Assembly: GCF_901827175.1 (NCBI RefSeq)
Contig: NZ_LR594664.1
Coordinates: 1-64,000, forward strand
Length of the DNA stretch: 64,000 nt
Source: Variovorax sp. RA8
GTDB lineage: Bacteria > Pseudomonadota > Gammaproteobacteria > Burkholderiales > Burkholderiaceae_C
Direction: 5' to 3'
The notes beneath the pieces were generated by a model. It had not been told where the DNA came from. It worked only from the letters and a program-made list of their open reading frames with translations, and made no database searches. Within the stretch, counting starts at the first letter, position 1, and the number at the start of each line of letters is the position of its first letter. The translations under genes and the position numbers were made by a program. Shown here one piece after another: positions 59,352 to 64,000 of this stretch.

Positions 59352-59766
59352 GTCCTGGTCGGATATCCAGGGCGCGCTGAAGGGCCAGCGAGCCGGCATG
59401 CGGCTCTTGCTCAAACACAACGGTGTCTCGCTGGTGAAGTTTCGATACAAGGGCGAGTACATCAGCGCCGAGCTTCTCGACGCCGCTGGCAAGGCCGTTC
59501 GCGAGATCGCCCCGAAGGATGCTGACAACCTGCGTCACATCGCCGACTCGCAGCTGTCTGCGAACCCTGGCGGTGCCGAGCTGTGGCAGCGCTCCGCCGG
59601 GGTCCTGGAGTGGCTCCTCGAAGGCGATGTGACGATCGCGCACCGCAACAATCCCGGCAGCGATCACGACCTGGCGATGGGCGAGGACCTCCGCGAACTC
59701 GCGGTCCGGGCATCCCTGCCCGCAGAAGACCAACCCGAGCCCGAGGCCGAGGGCCCGCGCCTGTAG
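59344..59766 (+). CDS. Unknown 140-aa accessory protein
   Basis: GTG 59344 chosen because GGGGAG lies 7 bp upstream and the overlap with the preceding gene (GTGGCTAA) implies coupling. No family recognised. It contains AGMRLLLKHNGVSLVKFRYKG and an acidic Pro/Glu tail. Confidence 0.62.
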   Translation: MAKSWSDIQGALKGQRAGMRLLLKHNGVSLVKFRYKGEYISAELLDAAGKAVREIAPKDADNLRHIADSQLSANPGGAELWQRSAGVLEWLLEGDVTIAHRNNPGSDHDLAMGEDLRELAVRASLPAEDQPEPEAEGPRL

Positions 59767-59787
59767 GCCTGAGAGCGAGACCCCATC

Positions 59788-60345
59788 ATGAGCATCAACG
59801 ATTCCGCGCGCGACAGCGTGCTCGCAGCAACGCTGGCCGCGCTGGGCGAATCGGCGCCAGAGCCCGGCACGCCGCGATATGGCCACCTTCAGATCCAGAT
59901 CGCCGTGCTGCTGGAGGATGGCAAGGACGACAACCCTCGGTTCCTGTCCGGCCAGGTGCGTGACGCGCTGATCTGCGCCATTGCGGCGGACCGGCGCCAG
60001 GCGGACGACTTCGTGGACATTGTCATGAACGGCCACCACGGACTCGCCTACGCCAGCGACGAGCACGTGATCGAGGCTGCATTGGATCTGACCTACGAGG
60101 ACATCCTCGCCGCTGGGCTCGAATCGCCCGTCCACGCCGCCGGCTCCTTGAGTGTGAACATCCTGGAGTCACTTTCGAGCCCGCAGGCCGTGGACATGGT
60201 GCTTCGAGGCCCCTTCGATCCCGCGAATCCGGGGCTCGGCCTGCTGGGGAGCCTCAACGCCGAGCTGACCCGGCGCGGCATGGCCAACCCCTTTCAGTCG
60301 GCACTCGCCGATGAACTTGGCACGACGGAGGTTGCCCGTGGCTGA
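59788..60345 (+). CDS. Unknown accessory protein with NG-[HY]-HG motif
   Basis: 185 aa. The block FVDIVMNGHHGLAYASDEHV, continuing with an acidic helix ending in DIL, recurs in the gene at 61339 as VWNGYHGYEHAPDAELV followed by SLDDVI. The shared block marks a paralogous domain of unknown function, possibly metal- or nucleotide-binding because of its His/Asp residues. It ends in Ala-Arg-Gly. It overlaps the next gene by eight bases (GTGGCTGA). Confidence 0.65.
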   Translation: MSINDSARDSVLAATLAALGESAPEPGTPRYGHLQIQIAVLLEDGKDDNPRFLSGQVRDALICAIAADRRQADDFVDIVMNGHHGLAYASDEHVIEAALDLTYEDILAAGLESPVHAAGSLSVNILESLSSPQAVDMVLRGPFDPANPGLGLLGSLNAELTRRGMANPFQSALADELGTTEVARG

Positions 60346-61333
60346 TGCTGCCCTCCAGATTGCCCAGCTCCGCAAGACCGTCGAGTTCGCGCACTACCTT
60401 GCGAAGGGCGCGGAGCGCTTCATCGATGCGGTGCACACCAGAGACTCCATCCTGGTGCGCATCGAGGATGGTGAGGAAGTCGACGAGGACCTCGAGGCAG
60501 CCCTGGCGCGTGCGCAGGAGGCGGTCGGTGAGTTCACCCAGGCGCTTCGCGGCGACATCTACGAGTTCAGGAAGCGGGCGGACCGCATCGGCCCGGTGAA
60601 TGCCCCGGCTGCTGCCCCAGCCGCGCCCCTGCCAGCCCCGGCACCGGCTGCGCTTGCCGTTCCGAGCGAGCAGGCCGCCGCGCCGAGTTCCGCCCAACCA
60701 GGCAGTCCCGCCGAAGTGCCCGACTATGTGCCGGCGGCGCAACGCGGTGCGGGCCTGGTCACCTACTGGCTCTGGTACGGCAAGGAGTGTGTCAGCACTG
60801 TGCGCATGCCGCCGGGCACCGGCGCTGTCGACGTGCGCAACGAGGCCGCGAGGCACGCCGTGATCTTCTGCGACCGGGCGCGAGGCGAGACGCCGATCGA
60901 GCGCAGAACGAAGATCAGGCACTCGACGGTAAAGGTCTATGACGACCGGCCGGCGCAGGAAGCCATGCGCCGAGACCTACCGTTCGAATTCCGAGGCTTG
61001 TTTCCGAACGAACTGCCGTTCCTGGAGCGCACGTTCCGCAGCGCCGAGCCCGAGGGCGTGGCCGACGTGCACGTGCGTGACATCGTTATGGGCCTGCAGA
61101 ACGTCGCCCTGGCGGAAGGTCTCGAAGCAAGCTTCAGGTCGACGGAAGGTACCCAGCGCCGGGTTCACATCGAGAGTGAGGATCGCGAGGCGATCGGGCG
61201 CGTTGAGCTTGCTCTGAAAGCCTACCTCGCCGAACGCGGGGCTGAACTGGTCTCGGAGTTCGGGGTTGGATACGTCCGCCTCGACCCCGACCAAGCCGAA
61301 ACCGAACCCGAAACGGAGCGCCCGAGGGGCTGA
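60338..61333 (+). CDS. Unknown 331-aa accessory protein
   Basis: Start GTG 60338, preceded by GGAGG and overlapping the upstream stop. No family recognised. A helical N-terminus (IAQLRKTVEFAHYLAKGAER), an Ala/Pro linker at about 90-125 and a C-terminal mixed domain with LFPNELPFLERTF and FGVGYVRLDPDQ. It ends in Pro-Arg-Gly after a Glu-rich tail. Confidence 0.65.
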   Translation: MADAALQIAQLRKTVEFAHYLAKGAERFIDAVHTRDSILVRIEDGEEVDEDLEAALARAQEAVGEFTQALRGDIYEFRKRADRIGPVNAPAAAPAAPLPAPAPAALAVPSEQAAAPSSAQPGSPAEVPDYVPAAQRGAGLVTYWLWYGKECVSTVRMPPGTGAVDVRNEAARHAVIFCDRARGETPIERRTKIRHSTVKVYDDRPAQEAMRRDLPFEFRGLFPNELPFLERTFRSAEPEGVADVHVRDIVMGLQNVALAEGLEASFRSTEGTQRRVHIESEDREAIGRVELALKAYLAERGAELVSEFGVGYVRLDPDQAETEPETERPRG

Positions 61334-61338
61334 TCGAG

Positions 61339-62244
61339 ATGACTCAACCAATTCCCAACCTGAATGGCACTGCGCTGGCTAAGGCACGCGCGGCACTGCG
61401 CGAAAAGCTGATCACCGCTGGTGTCGTGACTGTGCGCTTCATCAGTGAAGCGGCGAACGATGGCGGGTTCTGGGCATCGCAGGCCGTGCTGGCCAAGAGG
61501 GACGGAGCGGTCGAAGCAGACTCTTCCCTCAATGCGCTCGTCACGCGCGTGTTGTCGGCCCTGGTCGACGAGCGCGTACCCGGCTGGAGCGCAGGAGATG
61601 GTGGCCGCACCCAGATCGATTGGGCTGTCGAAGTGGATGCCATCGACCATCGGCACTACGACAACGTCAGATTCGAGCGCCAGCGCGTGATCGGCATGGC
61701 AACCTCGGCCCAATCGTCGACGATCCTTGCGGACAACGCGGTAGCGGCGGTGCAGCTTGCCATGGGCACCGTGGCGCCCACAGATCGGGCGACCATCCAA
61801 CGCTTGCGTGACGGCCTCATGGTTCTGGTCGACCGCACCCGCACGGACCAGGCCCGGTTCCTGACCGACGCACAGCGAGAACTTCTTGTCGAGGGGATCG
61901 CTGGCACGCGGGCCGTTCATGGCCATGAGCAAGAGTGGATCTCGGATGTCGTTTGGAACGGCTATCACGGCTACGAGCATGCGCCCGACGCTGAGTTGGT
62001 TCAGAAGCTCGCCACGGAATCGCTGGACGACGTCATCGAGGGCATTTGTGGCCCGCTGCACATCGTCGGAGGGAGCGACCAGGAGCAGAGCAAGCGCCAT
62101 TCGCTGATCGAGTTGTTCTCGATGCCTCAGAGCCGTGAAGCCCTTGAGGCTGTCGCCGAGACCTGGGGCGACGCAATGCTCCAGTCTCTTCCAGAGCAGG
62201 AAGAGGACGAGGAGGCAGTTGGCCTGGAGGCGCCCACAGAATGA
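61339..62244 (+). CDS. Unknown accessory protein, paralogue of two neighbours
   Basis: 301 aa. The N-terminus (ARAALREKLITAGVVTVRF) resembles the sequence encoded at 63101-63319 (RAQLCEELLAANVATVKF). The C-terminal half carries the NG-[HY]-HG block shared with the gene at 59788. No family recognised. ATG 61339 is 5 bp after the previous stop. It overlaps the next gene by ATGA. Confidence 0.68.
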   Translation: MTQPIPNLNGTALAKARAALREKLITAGVVTVRFISEAANDGGFWASQAVLAKRDGAVEADSSLNALVTRVLSALVDERVPGWSAGDGGRTQIDWAVEVDAIDHRHYDNVRFERQRVIGMATSAQSSTILADNAVAAVQLAMGTVAPTDRATIQRLRDGLMVLVDRTRTDQARFLTDAQRELLVEGIAGTRAVHGHEQEWISDVVWNGYHGYEHAPDAELVQKLATESLDDVIEGICGPLHIVGGSDQEQSKRHSLIELFSMPQSREALEAVAETWGDAMLQSLPEQEEDEEAVGLEAPTE

Positions 62245-63011
62245 CTGTCCCAGCCATGACCGCACGCAATCGAAGCGCTTCGAAGCAGGCGCCATCAACT
62301 GGAGAAACCATGCCCATCTTCGTCAAGGCCGTGTCCGGGAAGCCCTACGGCAAGACGCCGCGTGTCTGCCTCCAGATCGAGAGCGGCTACCGAGCCGGAG
62401 AGCGTCCCGACCACCACTGGCTCAGCCGCTCGGAAGCAGAGAAGTGGGCGCGCGAAACCGGCTACACGGTGCTTGATGCCGATACCCGCGCGTCGAGCGC
62501 ACTGCTGGTGAACCTGTTCGAGACCTTCAGCGACTTCCAGTTCGAGAACCGCGAGATCAGCGGCGCCGATCTGGTGGACGAACTCGGGGGCTGGCTGCGC
62601 AAGCACAAAGCTACCGTGGGTAGCATGGCCGCACCTGAAGCTGATCCCGGGGCCGAAGTGCTGAAGGACCTTTTCAGGCTGTTCCGGCCCGTGCACAGCG
62701 GCGACGATGAGGTGAACGGCGGCGACCTGGTGGGCAACTTTGGCGAGTGGCTGCTGGACGTGCAGGAAAGGATGCCCGCCATCACCGGCACGCATTTCGT
62801 TCCGAAAGTTGCGAGACACCCGGATCGCTCGGAATACTGGAGCGAGGCGGGCGGCTGGGGCGACCTTGAGAGCGCGACGGCCTACTTCGTGAACGCGCCA
62901 GCCGGCCTCAAGCGAAACGTGCTTCGCGAATGGATAGATGTCGAGCTCGCGGTCGAACTGGAAACTGGTGCAGAGTTTGAAGTCGACGCGGGCCCAGGCC
63001 CGCGGGCCTGA
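62241..63011 (+). CDS. Unknown accessory protein with internal duplication
   Basis: 256 aa from ATG 62241, coupled to the previous gene by ATGA with GGAGG upstream; ATG 62310, with GGAGA upstream, is a credible alternative start where conserved-looking sequence begins (PIFVKAVSGKPYGKTP). It contains two similar blocks, ENREISGADLVDELGGWL and DDEVNGGDLVGNFGEWL, separated by about 45 residues. No family recognised. Confidence 0.65.
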   Translation: MTVPAMTARNRSASKQAPSTGETMPIFVKAVSGKPYGKTPRVCLQIESGYRAGERPDHHWLSRSEAEKWARETGYTVLDADTRASSALLVNLFETFSDFQFENREISGADLVDELGGWLRKHKATVGSMAAPEADPGAEVLKDLFRLFRPVHSGDDEVNGGDLVGNFGEWLLDVQERMPAITGTHFVPKVARHPDRSEYWSEAGGWGDLESATAYFVNAPAGLKRNVLREWIDVELAVELETGAEFEVDAGPGPRA

Positions 63012-63023
63012 TCGGAGGAGGCC

Positions 63024-63319
63024 ATGCAAGCAAGCTTCGACTCGTCGCTGAAGCGGCGCCCACGCCGGCCGCGCGCCCCGGCAAGGCCCGGCATCCCACG
63101 GTGGCGTCAGCCGTTACGGACCCGTGCGGCGCAACGAGGACCCGGGCGCAGTTGTGCGAAGAACTTCTGGCTGCCAACGTGGCCACGGTGAAGTTCGATG
63201 CGGAAGCGGGCGAACTTACCCCATCTCCCAATTCCGGTCCGCTGGGAACCAGATCCTCAGGGCGGGTCGAGGTCGTGGACGAGGTCGACGACGAGGCCGC
63301 ACAGCGCTCCGAAAGTTAG
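63024..63319 (+). pseudogene. Probable frameshifted remnant of a paralogue of the 61339 gene
   Basis: A strong ribosome site (GGAGGAGG) precedes ATG 63024, but that frame stops at 63191 after 55 basic residues. In another frame, from 63101 to 63319, the protein RAQLCEELLAANVATVKF resembles the N-terminus of the gene at 61339. The two pieces together suggest one gene with a frameshift. A short real gene from GTG 63101 cannot be excluded, but it has no ribosome site. Confidence 0.45.
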
Positions 63320-63432
63320 CAAGCAGGCCGCAAAAAATCGCACGCCCTTTGTCCTGGATGATTGAGAATTGCCCGTAGCAATGGCCGTTTGCGGAGCAAT
63401 AAGCACCGCCGAAACGACGCCCATCCTGACAC

Positions 63433-63897
63433 ATGAACAACGACCAGTACAAGATCTTCGAAGTAGCGGCCAAGCCGGCCATCGAGAGCGCGATGGAATC
63501 TCTCAACGCCCAGCTGAAGGCGCGAGGGCTTCGTTGCGGCCGGCTCGTCGAGATCGACCATGATGTGGAGCGCGGCGTCGGCTTCTCGATCCACTACGCT
63601 GACCTGGATGGGGCAGTGAACGTGGAGATGCTCCTGACCGACGGCGACGAACGTGCCTTCACCAAGGAGCCACGGGAGCCGGCCTGCGGCCTGCTGCTGA
63701 GCGTGATTGGTCCCGACGGCACCTTCCTCGGCGAATGGGCGCCCTACAACTACACCCCCGATGTCGGGACCGCCGATCCGCGGGAGATCGTGCGCCGCGT
63801 AGGCCTGATGAGCCCGCCGGATCTTGCGGAGAGCATTCACGGCCGCATCGCCGACTGGACGAACAGTCGGGTCGAAGCCGAAACGCCTCACTGCTGA
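63433..63897 (+). CDS. Unknown 154-aa accessory protein
   Basis: ATG 63433. No family recognised. A helical start (VAAKPAIESAMESLNAQLKA) leads into beta-rich sequence (VGFSIHYADLDGAVNVEML and LGEWAPYNYTPD) and a helical end. It is separated from the remnant upstream by about 110 bp that may contain a promoter. Confidence 0.68.
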   Translation: MNNDQYKIFEVAAKPAIESAMESLNAQLKARGLRCGRLVEIDHDVERGVGFSIHYADLDGAVNVEMLLTDGDERAFTKEPREPACGLLLSVIGPDGTFLGEWAPYNYTPDVGTADPREIVRRVGLMSPPDLAESIHGRIADWTNSRVEAETPHC

Positions 63898-63928
63898 TCG
63901 CCGGGTCCCACCTGAGGAAGGAGCCACC

Positions 63929-64000
63929 GTGCCCGCACCCATCATTCCCGAGGTCCCCGTTACGCCCTGGACGCTGTACCCAACCATCGCCGACATCCCT
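63929..64000 (+). CDS. Start of a gene running off the window end
   Basis: GTG 63929 has AAGGAG upstream, 31 bp after the previous stop. The 24 visible residues begin MPAPIIPEVPVTPWTLYP. Too short to identify; it continues the co-directional accessory series. Confidence 0.5.
   Translation, partial: MPAPIIPEVPVTPWTLYPTIADIP

Noticed and set aside
1..64000. tRNA, rRNA or complete insertion sequences
   Set aside because: No cloverleaf with CCA-type end, no rRNA signature and no transposase with paired terminal inverted repeats were seen by eye.

Overview
The window looks like part of a large, GC-rich conjugative plasmid (or plasmid-like element) of a proteobacterium, most plausibly a beta-proteobacterium. 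The evidence is a parAB locus with palindromic parS-like sites, a separate parM-type partition locus with its own repeat arrays, part of an IncI/Dot-Icm-type (MPF-I, type IVB) secretion system, a plasmid-type primase and a topoisomerase III. Most of the remaining genes are unrecognised accessory genes. No rRNA, tRNA, CRISPR array or complete IS was seen. No replication initiator was recognised. The host assignment is an inference from gene content and base composition only.

Layout. 1-3400: parA, parB, a coiled-coil gene and five copies of a 19-bp palindrome, three of them inside genes. 3400-5900: a tyrosine-recombinase-like gene and five 27-bp palindromes. 5880-8270: an actin-like ParM gene, a probable partner and a repeat-rich centromere-like region. 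8270-10160: a phage-type polyvalent-protein module. 10200-13250: dotD-dotC-dotB-icmT (traH-I-J-K) with a promoter and a strong terminator. 13300-15700: an unknown gene bracketed by copies of a dispersed 43-bp element, then an orphan histidine kinase. 16000-25900: a recombination/anti-restriction-like operon (YqaJ-type nuclease, unknown partner, 2024-aa Strawberry-notch/DarB-like helicase, two unknowns). 25900-29700: a Fic protein lacking the usual catalytic His, a HAD-fold protein and a HerA-like ATPase with an inserted domain. 29700-36700: lipoproteins, peptidoglycan enzymes (lytic transglycosylase, DUF882 peptidase), a macro-like protein, a bactofilin and two single-pass membrane proteins. 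36700-45000: a PD-(D/E)XK nuclease, a topoisomerase III split into two overlapping genes, and a long run of unknown genes including secreted ones. 45250-49330: three tandem HExxH proteins with a fourth N-terminal module fused to the last. 49500-55100: dnaG operon, HU, and accessory genes. 55120-58140: a large RecD2-like helicase. 58240-64000: a co-directional run of accessory genes with shared domains.

How it may fit together. ParABS and the ParM locus would secure inheritance. DotB/C/D/IcmT would belong to a conjugation apparatus whose remaining genes lie outside the window, helped by wall-cutting enzymes. The YqaJ, DarB-like, RecD2-like, primase, topoisomerase and HU genes would process incoming DNA. 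Several things need explaining: a 43-bp four-half-site palindrome scattered through intergenic regions, a C-terminal Pro-Arg-Gly ending on at least six unrelated proteins, the split topoisomerase, and the tandem metalloprotease-like family.
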